This document shows positions 18,154-25,921 of a stretch of 64,000 bases of DNA, piece by piece. The stretch spans positions 3,704,001 through 3,768,000 of the forward strand of contig NZ_CP120742.1 in assembly GCF_029581275.1 (NCBI RefSeq), read 5' to 3'. The translations under genes were made by a program, and so were the position numbers. The notes below the pieces were generated by a model. It was not told the origin of the DNA. It saw only the letters and a program-made list of their open reading frames with translations, and searched no databases. The stretch is from Micromonospora sp. WMMD1155 (GTDB lineage: Bacteria > Actinomycetota > Actinomycetes > Mycobacteriales > Micromonosporaceae). Position 1 is the first letter of the stretch; each line of letters begins with the position of its first letter.

Positions 18154-19038
18154 TCAGTTGCCCGCCTGGTCGAGCACGCCCCAGCGTCGCCGGATCGCCT
18201 TGTCGGCCGCGCCGAAGGCGGCGTCCACGCCGAGACCGAGCACCAGGATGACGATCATCGTGGAGAGCAACCAGGGCGCGTCGGACAACTCGCGGGAGTA
18301 CGTCAGTTGTGCGCCCAGCGACGTCTGCGAGATCCCGACCACGATCAGTTCACCGGCCATCAGGCTGCGCCAGGAGAACGCCCACCCCTGCTTGAGCCCG
18401 GCGACGATCGCCGGCAGGGCGGCCGGCGCGATGACGTACCGGTAGAGGTTGAGCCCTCGGGCGCCGAGGTTGCGGCCGGCGCGCAGCAGCAGCGGCGGCA
18501 CGTAGTCCACACCGGAGATCACCCCGTTGGCGATGGACGGCGCGGCACCGAGCACCACCACGAAGAAGATCGCCTTCTCGCTCAGCTCGAAGAGCAGGAT
18601 GGCCAGCGGGAACCAGGCGATCGACGGCATGGTCTGCAACGCGGTGATCATCGAGCCGATGGCGGCCCGGAGCACCTTCGACCGGGCCACCGCCAGGCCC
18701 AGCAACAGGCCGACCGCCACCGAGAAGACGTAGCCGACGGCGGCCCGCCGCAGGGTCGTGAGCAGACCATCCCAGAGCTGCGGACCCTGGGCCTGGGTGA
18801 CCAGCTCGCGGCCGACCTCCAGCGGCCCGGGCAGGGAGTACGGCGGTTTCCAGCCCGACCAGACCACCACCTGCCAGGCCGCGATGGCGATGGCCAGCGC
18901 CGCCAGCTTCGGCCAGGTGGCCGACCAGATCCGGGCGCCTCGGGAGACCTCGGTGTCCCGCCCGGCGATCTCCAGCGCGTCCAGGCCGGAGATCTGCGCG
19001 TCGGTACGCGCGGCGCTGGTCAGGGTGTCATTGGCCAT
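18154..19038 (-). CDS. ABC importer permease, SsuC/TauC-type
   Basis: 294 aa inner-membrane permease of the BPD_transp_1 family. Six or so hydrophobic spans are visible, with the ATPase-docking loop near APAALPAIVAGLKQGWAFSWR. The N-terminal start overlaps the end of the ATPase gene by 11 nt, showing coupling. With the ATP-binding and substrate-binding genes it forms a complete nitrate/sulfonate/taurine-type importer. The adjacent decayed ssuD-like monooxygenase favours alkanesulfonates (inference). Confidence 0.92.
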   Translation of the reverse strand: MANDTLTSAARTDAQISGLDALEIAGRDTEVSRGARIWSATWPKLAALAIAIAAWQVVVWSGWKPPYSLPGPLEVGRELVTQAQGPQLWDGLLTTLRRAAVGYVFSVAVGLLLGLAVARSKVLRAAIGSMITALQTMPSIAWFPLAILLFELSEKAIFFVVVLGAAPSIANGVISGVDYVPPLLLRAGRNLGARGLNLYRYVIAPAALPAIVAGLKQGWAFSWRSLMAGELIVVGISQTSLGAQLTYSRELSDAPWLLSTMIVILVLGLGVDAAFGAADKAIRRRWGVLDQAGN

Positions 19039-19807
19039 GACGGCCCACCTCCGTACGGAGCCGCTCGGTGACCTCGGCGGCGATGGCGGCGACCTCGGGG
19101 GAGTCGATCCGTCGGGGGCGCGGGATGTCCACCTCGGTGGAGTAGATGATCCGGCCGGGACGGCTGGAGAGCAGGATGATCCGGTCGGCCAGCCGGGCGG
19201 CCTCGCGGACGTTGTGCGTCACGAAGAGCACCGACAGTCTGCGCTCGGACCAGATGCGTTCCAGCTCGTCGTGCAGGATGTCCCGGGTCATCGCGTCCAG
19301 CGCGCCGAACGGCTCGTCCATGAGCAGCACCGGGGTGTCCAGGGCCAGCGTGCGGGCCAGTGCGACCCGCTGCCGCATACCGCCGGACAGCTCATGGGGG
19401 CGCTTGCGCCCGAAGTCGGCCAGGTGCACCGTACGCAGCAGGTCGGCGACCCGTTCGCGTCGCTCGGCCCGGGGCAGCCGGCGCAGCTTCAGTGGCACCT
19501 CCACGTTGCCGTCGACGGTCAGCCAGGGAAACAGCGCCGGCTCCTGGAACATCAGCCCGGGGTTGGTGTCGCCGTCCAGGGTGATCTGCCCGCCGCTGGG
19601 CCGGTCCAGCCCGGCGACCAGGTTCAGCAGCGTGCTCTTGCCGCAGCCGGAGGCGCCGACGAGGCAGACGAACTCGCCGGGTGCGACGTCCAACGACACA
19701 CCGTCGAGGGCCAGGACGGCGTTCGCTCCGCGCCCGTACACCTTGGTCACACCGGAGAGCGCGACCGCGGTGGTCGCGCTCTGCGGCGTCGTCGTGGTCG
19801 ACGTCAT
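19028..19807 (-). CDS. ABC importer ATP-binding subunit, SsuB/TauB-type
   Basis: 259 aa, with Walker A GASGCGKST, Q-loop FQEPALFPW, signature LSGGMRQRVALARTLA, Walker B VLLMDEPFGALDA and the switch His in FVTHNVREA. The LFPWLTV segment and the NVEVPLKLR stretch are typical of the SsuB/TauB/NrtD clade. The ATG at 19807 overlaps the stop of the binding-protein gene (ATGA) and its 3' end overlaps the permease start, so the three genes are one tightly coupled operon. Confidence 0.93.
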   Translation of the reverse strand: MTSTTTTPQSATTAVALSGVTKVYGRGANAVLALDGVSLDVAPGEFVCLVGASGCGKSTLLNLVAGLDRPSGGQITLDGDTNPGLMFQEPALFPWLTVDGNVEVPLKLRRLPRAERRERVADLLRTVHLADFGRKRPHELSGGMRQRVALARTLALDTPVLLMDEPFGALDAMTRDILHDELERIWSERRLSVLFVTHNVREAARLADRIILLSSRPGRIIYSTEVDIPRPRRIDSPEVAAIAAEVTERLRTEVGRHGQ

Positions 19808-20871
19808 GGCTGGACGACCTCGGGCTCGCCGGCGGCCTTGAGCGCGTTGTTGAGGTACGTCAGGTCGTACAGGCCGTCGAGGTCGACCGGCTCGGTCAGC
19901 TTGACGTCGACGGCGTGGTCGAGGCCGGCCTTGAGCGATGTCGCGATCGGGTCGTTGGTGAACTCCAACGTCGGCCACGCCTGCTTGATGAGCTTCAGGT
20001 CCAGCGGCTTTCCGGTGATCTTGCCGATCGCGTCGGAGATGGCCTGCTGAGCCTCCTCGGGCTTGCTGTTGACGAACTCGTTCGCGGCCACCTGGCCGTC
20101 GACCAGCTTCTGCACGACGTCCGGGTGCGCCTTGAGGAACTTCGTGCTGACCAGCAGGTTGGTGATGACGAACTTCTTGTCCGGCCACAGGTCCCGCTCG
20201 TCGACGAGCACCTTGCCGCCGGCGTTGACCAGGCGGGACACGAACGGCTCGGGCACCCAGGCGCCGTCGATCGCTCCGCTGTTGAACGTCTCGACCGTCT
20301 GGGCGTTCTCCTGCGGCACGATCTTGACGTCGCCGCCACCCTCCTTGGTGGTGGTCAGTCCCTGCTGCTTGAGCCAGTAGCGGATCGCCACGTCCTGGGT
20401 GTTGCCCAGCTGCGGGGTGGCGATCTTCTTGCCCTTCAGGTCCTGCACGCCGCTGATGGCGGGCTTGACGACCAGCGCCACGCCGCCGGAGGCCGCGCCG
20501 GAGACGACCCGGACGGCCTCGCCCTTGGACTTGGAGAAGGCGTTCACCGTCGGGTTCGGACCGATGTAGGTGGCGTCCAGCGCGCCGGAGAAGACGGCCT
20601 CGATGGCGGCCGGGCCGGCGTTGAAGGTCTTCGGATCCAGCTTGACGTTCGCGCCGAGCTTCTCGGCGAAGATGCCCTTCTCCACGCCGACGACCGCCGG
20701 CGCGTGGGTGATGTTGGGGAAGTAGCCGAGGCGCAGCGTCACCGGGCCGGAACTCCCGCTCGCGCCCGTGCTGTCGTCGTCGCCGCACGCGGCGGTGCTG
20801 CCCAGGGTCGCCGCGCCGAGGACGGCGAGGGTGGCCAGAGTGACCACCCGGCGCAGGGGGGACCGTCTCAT
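19804..20871 (-). CDS. Sulfonate/taurine-type ABC substrate-binding lipoprotein
   Basis: 355 aa. A basic, hydrophobic signal ends in the lipobox STAAC, so the mature protein should be a lipid-anchored extracellular receptor. The body is the NMT1/SsuA fold: LRLGYFPNITHAPAVVGVEKGIF at the start (core LGYFPNITHAP), then a GNTQDVAIRYWLKQQG stretch and DGAWVPEPF, all family landmarks. It is the first gene of the importer operon. The region upstream (20872-21004) carries two copies of a 19-bp operator. The exact ligand is unproven; aliphatic sulfonates are most likely given the ssuD remnant next door. Confidence 0.92.
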   Translation of the reverse strand: MRRSPLRRVVTLATLAVLGAATLGSTAACGDDDSTGASGSSGPVTLRLGYFPNITHAPAVVGVEKGIFAEKLGANVKLDPKTFNAGPAAIEAVFSGALDATYIGPNPTVNAFSKSKGEAVRVVSGAASGGVALVVKPAISGVQDLKGKKIATPQLGNTQDVAIRYWLKQQGLTTTKEGGGDVKIVPQENAQTVETFNSGAIDGAWVPEPFVSRLVNAGGKVLVDERDLWPDKKFVITNLLVSTKFLKAHPDVVQKLVDGQVAANEFVNSKPEEAQQAISDAIGKITGKPLDLKLIKQAWPTLEFTNDPIATSLKAGLDHAVDVKLTEPVDLDGLYDLTYLNNALKAAGEPEVVQP

Positions 20872-20893
20872 CGTCCATCCAATCCGCAGTATT

Positions 20894-20912
20894 CCTACTT
20901 AGTTGGTAGGAA
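20894..20912. promoter_or_regulatory. Probable Rrf2/CymR operator, copy A
   Basis: CCTACTTAGTTGGTAGGAA includes perfect TTCCTAC/GTAGGAA arms (20892-20898 and 20906-20912) with a 7-nt centre. It lies 23 nt upstream of the binding-protein ATG. A second copy in the opposite orientation lies at 20986-21004. Confidence 0.6.
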
Positions 20913-20985
20913 GACTGGGCCAGCCTGCGGCCAGCGTCAAGACCCATCCATATGCCGGGATTTCGGGTCTCAGTTATGTCGGTAT

Positions 20986-21004
20986 TTCCTACCAGTTTGC
21001 TAGG
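20986..21004 (-). promoter_or_regulatory. Probable Rrf2/CymR operator, copy B
   Basis: Read on the minus strand this is CCTAGCAAACTGGTAGGAA, identical to copy A at 14 of 19 positions. It lies just before the ssuD remnant, where it would once have controlled that gene. Confidence 0.55.
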
Positions 21005-21020
21005 TGTCCGGCATCACGCC

Positions 21021-21243
21021 CTGAGCACCGGCCGGCGGCTGCACGTCATCGCCCGACCCACCGGCGCCCAGGCGTGGGCCGAGGCCGACCGGCTGTCGGC
21101 CGGGGTGAGCCCGGAACGGATCGCCGCCGCCCAGGCCCGGCCGCCGGATGGGCTCGGTGGGCCAGGCCCGCATGGCCGCTCTCAACGCCCGCCGCACCGC
21201 GAGGAGGCCGAGCGGGTGGGCGTCGAGGCCCTGCCTCTGGTCA
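21021..21243 (+). pseudogene. Remnant of an SsuD-like FMNH2-dependent alkanesulfonate monooxygenase
   Basis: Three fragments match the family in the right order. RRLHVIARPTGAQAWAEADR then SPERIAAAQA, in one frame, resemble the SsuD segment normally read as LHVIxRdTxxEAWxxAdr. GSVGQARMAALNA continues it in the +1 frame from 21148. PHREEAERVGVEALPLV, back in the first frame, resembles the C-terminal SGYPHLEEAYR...PLL. The N-terminal half and about 100 residues between the last two fragments are missing. So this is a frameshifted, internally deleted relic next to the sulfonate-type importer. Recognition rests on remembered family sequence. Confidence 0.7.
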
Positions 21244-21312
21244 CCGCCCCGGTCGCGGCGGCTCCGGGTAGGTCGCAGGTGGTGGGGGTGCCGACGCGCT
21301 AGGGTCGATCTC

Positions 21313-22620
21313 GTGGCGCGGAGATCCAGAATTCCAGCGACGAAGTATCCGGTCGAGCGGTTCACCCTCGACAACGGCCTGCGGGTGGTGCTGACCCCCG
21401 ACCGCAGTGCCCCGGTGATCGGGGTGGCGGTGGTCTACGACGTCGGCATCCGCTCCGAGCCGGAGGGACGCACCGGCTTCGCCCACCTCTTCGAGCACCT
21501 GATGTTCCAGGGCTCGGAGAACCTGGAGAAGCTGGCCCACTTTCGGCACGTGCAGGGCGCGGGCGGCACCTTCAACGGCTCCACCCACCTGGACTACACC
21601 GACTACTTCGAGACGTTGCCGAGCAACGCGCTGGAACGCGCGCTGTTCCTGGAGGCGGACCGGATGCGTGGCCCCCGGCTGACCGAGGAGAACCTGCGCA
21701 ACCAGGTCGACGTGGTCAAGGAGGAGATCCGGGTCAACGTCCTCAACCGGCCGTACGGCGGCTTCCCCTGGCTGACCCTCCCGCCGGTCATGTTCGACAC
21801 GTTCCCGAACGCGCACGACGGCTACGGCTCCTTCGACGACCTGGAGTCGGCGACCGTCGCCGACGCCGCGGACTTCTTCCGCCGCTACTACGCCAGCGGC
21901 AACGCGGTCCTGGCCGTCAGCGGCGACATCGACGTGACCGAGGCGACCCAGCTGGTCACCAGGCACTTCGGGGACGTGCCGGCCCGGCTGGCGCCGCAGC
22001 GACCCGACTTCACCGAGCCCGACCTGACCGAGGAGCGGCGCACCTCGTACACCGATGCCCTGGCTCCGCTGCCGGCGGTGGCCGGCGCCTGGCGGGTGCC
22101 CGACCCGATCAGCGACTTCGCCGGCTACCTGCCGTACGTGGTGCTGGCCGAGGTGCTCACCGACGGCGACGCCTCGCGGCTGGTCGAACGGCTGGTGCAG
22201 CGCGACCGCATGGTGACCAGCCTCGGCGGATACCTCGGCTTCATGGGCGACCCGTTCGACGTCCGTGACCCCACCGCGCTGCTGTTGCAGGCGCACCTAC
22301 CGCCCGGGGGCGACGTGGACAAGGTGCTGCGCACCATCGACGAGGAGTTGGACCGGTTGGCCACCGACGGGCTGGCCGACGGCGAGCTGGACCGCACCCA
22401 GGCCCGCATGGCGACCCACCTGCTGCGCGACACCGACGCGGTGCTCGGCAGGGCTCTGCGGATGGCCGTGTTGGAGCAGCAACGCGGCGAACCGGGTCTG
22501 CTCAACGAGCTGCCCCGGCTGGTCGGTGAGGTCACCGAGGAGCAGGTCCGGGCCGCCGCGGCCACCCTGCGGCCGGAGCGCCGGGCCGCGATCGAGGTCA
22601 TCGCCGGAGGTGCCCGATGA
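21313..22620 (+). CDS. M16 zinc metallopeptidase, catalytic subunit
   Basis: 435 aa. The inverted zinc motif HLFEH (His58, Glu61, His62) is followed 75 residues later by the third ligand Glu137 in VVKEEIRVN, the exact M16 pattern. RFTLDNGLRVVLTPD opens the peptidase domain and the inactive M16_C domain follows. GTG 21313 is chosen: TAGGGT (21300-21305) ends 7 nt before it, a leaderless arrangement. The stop overlaps the start of the partner gene (ATGA). Bacterial M16 heterodimers pair one active and one inactive half, as here. It is likely cytoplasmic, since no signal peptide is visible. Confidence 0.93.
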   Translation: MARRSRIPATKYPVERFTLDNGLRVVLTPDRSAPVIGVAVVYDVGIRSEPEGRTGFAHLFEHLMFQGSENLEKLAHFRHVQGAGGTFNGSTHLDYTDYFETLPSNALERALFLEADRMRGPRLTEENLRNQVDVVKEEIRVNVLNRPYGGFPWLTLPPVMFDTFPNAHDGYGSFDDLESATVADAADFFRRYYASGNAVLAVSGDIDVTEATQLVTRHFGDVPARLAPQRPDFTEPDLTEERRTSYTDALAPLPAVAGAWRVPDPISDFAGYLPYVVLAEVLTDGDASRLVERLVQRDRMVTSLGGYLGFMGDPFDVRDPTALLLQAHLPPGGDVDKVLRTIDEELDRLATDGLADGELDRTQARMATHLLRDTDAVLGRALRMAVLEQQRGEPGLLNELPRLVGEVTEEQVRAAAATLRPERRAAIEVIAGGAR

Positions 22621-23957
22621 CCGGGGCCATCGCCGCCGCGCCGCGCACGTTGCCCCCGCTGGGGCCGACCCGCAAGCTCAAGGTGCCCAAGCAGGCCGAG
22701 CGCACGCTGCGCAACGGCCTCACCGTGATCGCCGTACGCCGGCCCGCGGTGCCCCTGGTCGAGCTGCGACTCTGGGTGCCGTTCGGCCGGGTCCACCTGG
22801 CCCGGGGCGCGATGCTCTCGCAGACGATGCTCTCCGGCACCGAGTCCATGACCAGCGTGCAGCTCGCCGCCGAGTTGCAGAAGGTGGGCGGTGGGCTCTC
22901 CGCGGGGGTCGACCCGGACCGGCTGATGCTCTCCGGCGCCGGGCTGGTCACCGGCCTGGACCGGATGCTGGAGCTGCTGGCCGAGGTGCTGACCAGCGCC
23001 ACCTACCCGAGCGACGAGGTCGCCACCGAACGGGACCGACTCGTCGACCGGATCCAGGTGGCGCAGAGTCAGCCGGCGCACCTCGCCCGGGAGGCGCTGC
23101 TGAAGCGGATCTACGGCCGCCACCCGTACGCGACGCAGACCCCGGAGCCGGGCCAGATCCGGGCCGTCCGCCCGGCGGCGCTGCGCACCCTGCACGCGGA
23201 GCGGGTCCATCCGGCCGGCGCGCAGTTGGTGCTGGTCGGCGACGTGCAGCCGGAGAGGGCACTGGACGCGGCCGAGCGGGCGCTCGGCGGTTGGGCCGGC
23301 GCCGGGCGGGTCGCCGAGCTGGCGGCCACCCCACCGCTGGAGCCGGGGCCGCTGCTGCTCGTCGACCGGCCCGGCTCGGTGCAGTCCTCGCTGCGGATCG
23401 CGCTCCCGGCGGTGTCCCGCACCGACCCGGACCACGCGCCGCTGCAACTGGCCAACCTGATCTTCGGCGGCTACTTCTCCTCCCGCTGGGTGGAGAACAT
23501 CCGCGAGGACAAGGGCTACACGTACGGCCCGCACTCCGGCATCGAGCACTCCGTCGCCGGGTCGGTGCTGGTCGCCTCCGCCGAGGTGGCCACCGAGGTC
23601 ACCGGTCCGGCCCTGCTGGAGACGACGTACGAGTTGGGTCGGCTGGCGTCCCTGCCACCGAAGCCCGAGGAGTTGGAGCAGGCCCGGCAGTACGCCCTGG
23701 GTACCCTCCAGCTCGGAATGTCCACCCAGGCCGGGTTGGCGGCGTTGACCAGCGCGTACGCGGGCAACGGGCTACGCCTGGACTTCCTCGCCGAGTACGC
23801 GGCGAGGTTGGCGAAGGCGAGCGTCGACGACGTGGCGCGGGTGGGTGCCCGTTACCTGGCACCGGCTCGGGCGGCGGTCGTGGTGCTCGGTGACGCGGAG
23901 CGGGTGACACCGGGTCTGGCCGCGCTGACCACGGTCCACACCGAGCCGCTGGCGTGA
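22617..23957 (+). CDS. M16-family subunit lacking the zinc motif
   Basis: 446 aa. The fold is that of M16 peptidases (RTLRNGLTVIAVRRPAVPLVELRLWVPFG, core RNGLTVIAVRRPAVPLVE), but where HxxEH should stand it reads HLARGAML, so zinc binding is lost. The C-terminal half is well kept, with FGGYFSSRWVENIREDKGYTYG (core SSRWVENIREDKGYTYG), including the substrate-binding Arg and Tyr. It starts at ATG 22617, overlapping the catalytic subunit by 4 nt. This is the non-catalytic partner that completes the peptide-binding chamber of a heterodimer. Confidence 0.92.
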   Translation: MTGAIAAAPRTLPPLGPTRKLKVPKQAERTLRNGLTVIAVRRPAVPLVELRLWVPFGRVHLARGAMLSQTMLSGTESMTSVQLAAELQKVGGGLSAGVDPDRLMLSGAGLVTGLDRMLELLAEVLTSATYPSDEVATERDRLVDRIQVAQSQPAHLAREALLKRIYGRHPYATQTPEPGQIRAVRPAALRTLHAERVHPAGAQLVLVGDVQPERALDAAERALGGWAGAGRVAELAATPPLEPGPLLLVDRPGSVQSSLRIALPAVSRTDPDHAPLQLANLIFGGYFSSRWVENIREDKGYTYGPHSGIEHSVAGSVLVASAEVATEVTGPALLETTYELGRLASLPPKPEELEQARQYALGTLQLGMSTQAGLAALTSAYAGNGLRLDFLAEYAARLAKASVDDVARVGARYLAPARAAVVVLGDAERVTPGLAALTTVHTEPLA

Positions 23958-24040
23958 GCGAGCGGAGCGAGCGAGCCATGGGGCTCAGCAGCGGGCCGTC
24001 TCGCGGCGGCGCGGAGCGAAGCGGAGCGCTGGCGTGAGCG
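23948..24040. repeat. Short insertion-like segment flanked by 13-bp direct repeats
   Basis: GCTGGCGTGAGCG occurs at 23948-23960 and again at 24028-24040. The 67 nt between are rich in GAGCGAGCGGAGCGAGCG-type sequence. Copy 1 holds the M16 stop codon and copy 2 the nudC GTG start. It looks like a small interspersed repeat that duplicated its target; I recall similar GAGCGAGCG intergenic tracts in related genomes. Confidence 0.5.
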
Positions 24041-24993
24041 GGGAGACGGCACCGCCGTTGGCGCGGTCCACGTTGGATCGGGCGGCACACCGGCGGGGTG
24101 ACGCGCAGTGGCTGACCGAGGCGTGGCTGCGTGCCCGGGTGCTGCTGCTCGACTCGACCGACGACGGTCGGACGTTGGCCCGCACCGACACGTCGCCTCC
24201 GACGCTGGTGCTGTTCGGTGCGTCCGACGCGCCGGCCGGGTCCGAGTCGACGGCGATGTTCCTCGGTGTCGAGCCGGACGGGGTGCCGGTCTTCGCCGTC
24301 GACGCGCCGCTGCCGGCGGTGCCGGGCACCCGGGCGGTCAATCTGCGCGAGGTGGGTCACCTGCTGGCCGACCGGGATGCGGGCATCTTCACCACCGCGT
24401 TGGCGCTGCTCAACTGGCACATCCGGCACGGCTACTCGACGAGCACCGGGGCGCCGACCGCGATGGACGAGGCCGGTTGGTCCCGGGTGGACCGCAACGG
24501 TGGACGGATCTGGCCGCGTACCGATCCGGCGATGATCGTCCTGGTGCACGACGGCGTGGACGGTCCGGACGGGCGTTGTCTGCTCGGCAACAACGCCGGT
24601 TGGCCGGGCACCCCGGGCGGGCGGCGCTACTCCTGCCTGGCCGGCTACGTCGAGCCGGGCGAGTCGGCGGAGGCCGCCGTGCTGCGCGAGGTCCGCGAGG
24701 AGGTGGGCCTCGGGATCGAGCGCATCGGGTACGTGGGCAGCCAGGCGTGGCCGTTCCCCGGTTCGCTGATGCTGGGTTTCCTGGCCACCGCCGACCCGGA
24801 CGACCCGGTGCGGGTCGACCCGTCCGAGATCGCGTACGCCCGGTGGTTCTCGCGCCGGGAGATCGGGGCGGCGCTGGCCGGAGAGACGGTGGACGTGGGT
24901 GACGGCGCGCAGTTGATCCTGCCGCCGCCGTCGTCGATCGCGTTGTTCCTCATCCACCGGTGGTTGGACGGTTGGGTGGACGGCGAGCGCTGA
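24034..24993 (+). CDS. nudC: NAD(+)/NADH diphosphatase, Nudix family
   Basis: 319 aa. It hydrolyses NAD(H) to NMN(H) and AMP, and in characterised cases removes NAD caps from RNA. The Nudix box begins at about residue 204 (GYVEPGESAEAAVLREVREE), followed by the NudC-specific SQAWPFPGSLMLGF, the SQPWPFPxS signature. The zinc ribbon normally before PRTDPAxI is present in outline but its cysteines are gone: YSTSTGAPT and the GWSRVDRNGGRIWPRTDPAMI stretch carry Ser, Thr and Arg there. GTG 24034 is the start. Nearness to mycoredoxin, uvrD2 and adnAB parallels mycobacteria. Confidence 0.92.
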   Translation: MSGETAPPLARSTLDRAAHRRGDAQWLTEAWLRARVLLLDSTDDGRTLARTDTSPPTLVLFGASDAPAGSESTAMFLGVEPDGVPVFAVDAPLPAVPGTRAVNLREVGHLLADRDAGIFTTALALLNWHIRHGYSTSTGAPTAMDEAGWSRVDRNGGRIWPRTDPAMIVLVHDGVDGPDGRCLLGNNAGWPGTPGGRRYSCLAGYVEPGESAEAAVLREVREEVGLGIERIGYVGSQAWPFPGSLMLGFLATADPDDPVRVDPSEIAYARWFSRREIGAALAGETVDVGDGAQLILPPPSSIALFLIHRWLDGWVDGER

Positions 24994-25006
24994 GGCACGG
25001 TCCCGA

Positions 25007-25038
25007 CCCGTGGCCGCCGTTGCCGCGGCGGTCACGGG
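25007..25038 (+). terminator. Hairpin terminator after nudC
   Basis: CCCGTGGCCGCCG (25007-25019) and CGGCGGTCACGGG (25026-25038) pair over 13 positions with one G-T wobble around a 6-nt loop. Confidence 0.65.
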
Positions 25039-25118
25039 CCGGGAACACGGGCCGTCGTGGTCGGCGGATGTGAGAAACGGCGGGGGAGCCGGCCCACCAC
25101 GACGGACGTCTTGTCGAA

Positions 25119-25394
25119 TCAGGTGTCGGTGGACCCCGGTCTGCGTCGGAATGCCGCTCGGGGTTCGCCGAGCGGCAGAACCTTGACCCGTTGCTTTCCG
25201 GCGCGGACCGCGCCGACCGTGGCGAGGGCGCGGGCCAGCAGGAGCGCGGCGTCCCGGTCCTCGGCGTGCACGATCTGCCGTCGCGGCTCGGGCGTGGTCG
25301 TCTCGTCGCGAAGGCGGTGGCCATCTGCCCAGGCAGCGGCGATGTCCCCGTCGGCGACGGCGCGGATGTCGGTGCGAACGATCAGGAACCGCAT
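25119..25394 (-). CDS. Hypothetical protein, 91 aa
   Basis: I do not recognise a domain. ATG 25394 follows GGAG at good spacing. The product MRFLIVRTDIRAVADGDIAA starts with a beta strand, then an acidic/basic mixed helix (EDRDAALLLARALATVGAVR) and a basic tail (KQRVKVLPLGEP, AAFRRRPGS). The strand-helix-strand layout suggests a compact alpha/beta fold. It stands alone between nudC and the DUF397 gene, convergent with nudC. Codon use looks normal for the region. Confidence 0.6.
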   Translation of the reverse strand: MRFLIVRTDIRAVADGDIAAAWADGHRLRDETTTPEPRRQIVHAEDRDAALLLARALATVGAVRAGKQRVKVLPLGEPRAAFRRRPGSTDT

Positions 25395-25561
25395 GAGGGT
25401 CTCCGGATGAACCGCGACGAATGAGCTTCGGTGGAAGTTCCACGTACCCGAGGGCCATGTTACGCCCCGTGTTCGTCCCAGCAACTGAAACGCGCCTATC
25501 GGTTCCGAGGGTCGTCCTTTCGGCGGACACCACTCGGCGGGGTCGGTGGGCCGGTACGACG

Positions 25562-25594
25562 ACGGGGCCGCCGGCAACCCGCCGACGGCCCCGT
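25562..25594 (-). terminator. Hairpin terminator after the DUF397 gene
   Basis: ACGGGGCCG (25562-25570) and CGGCCCCGT (25586-25594) form a 9-bp stem, with a further GC-rich inner pairing. It lies 14 nt past the stop of the minus-strand DUF397 gene. Confidence 0.65.
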
Positions 25595-25607
25595 ACCGGT
25601 CACCGGA

Positions 25608-25847
25608 TCAGTTCAGGTCGAACTGTCCCTTCTTCGCACCGCTGATGAAACCGAGCCATCCCGCGCGGTTGAACAGCAGGACCGGACCGCCTCGGTCCTT
25701 GCTGTCCCGCAGGGCCACGGCCGACGGGCCGGTGCCGAGCGGGGCGACCTCCACGCAGTTGGAGGTCTGGCTGCGCGTGCTGGTACGCCACGGGGCATCC
25801 GCCAACGAGTGGGCGGAGACGGACGGCGTGTTGTGGATGTCGTTCAT
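25608..25847 (-). CDS. DUF397 domain protein
   Basis: 79 aa. The diagnostic DUF397 core is clear: WRTSTRSQTSNCVEVAP, VALRDSKDRGGPVLLF and the WLGFISGAKKGQFDL end. ATG 25847 follows AGGAG. These small actinobacterial proteins are encoded next to XRE regulators with a DUF5753 domain, as here, and some are linked to development and antibiotic production (BldB/WhiJ-type systems). It probably binds or modulates the upstream regulator. Confidence 0.92.
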   Translation of the reverse strand: MNDIHNTPSVSAHSLADAPWRTSTRSQTSNCVEVAPLGTGPSAVALRDSKDRGGPVLLFNRAGWLGFISGAKKGQFDLN

Positions 25848-25921
25848 GGTTCTGCTCCTGATGTGCAGCGATCCGATGGGACGAGTGGTGCCGCACGTCC
25901 CGACGGAGGGTCCCCCGTGGA

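Noticed and set aside
20952-21302. A 116-codon intact gene upstream of the M16 pair
   Set aside because: Its similarity to SsuD breaks across two frames with a large deletion and it lacks a ribosome site, so it is treated as a pseudogene.
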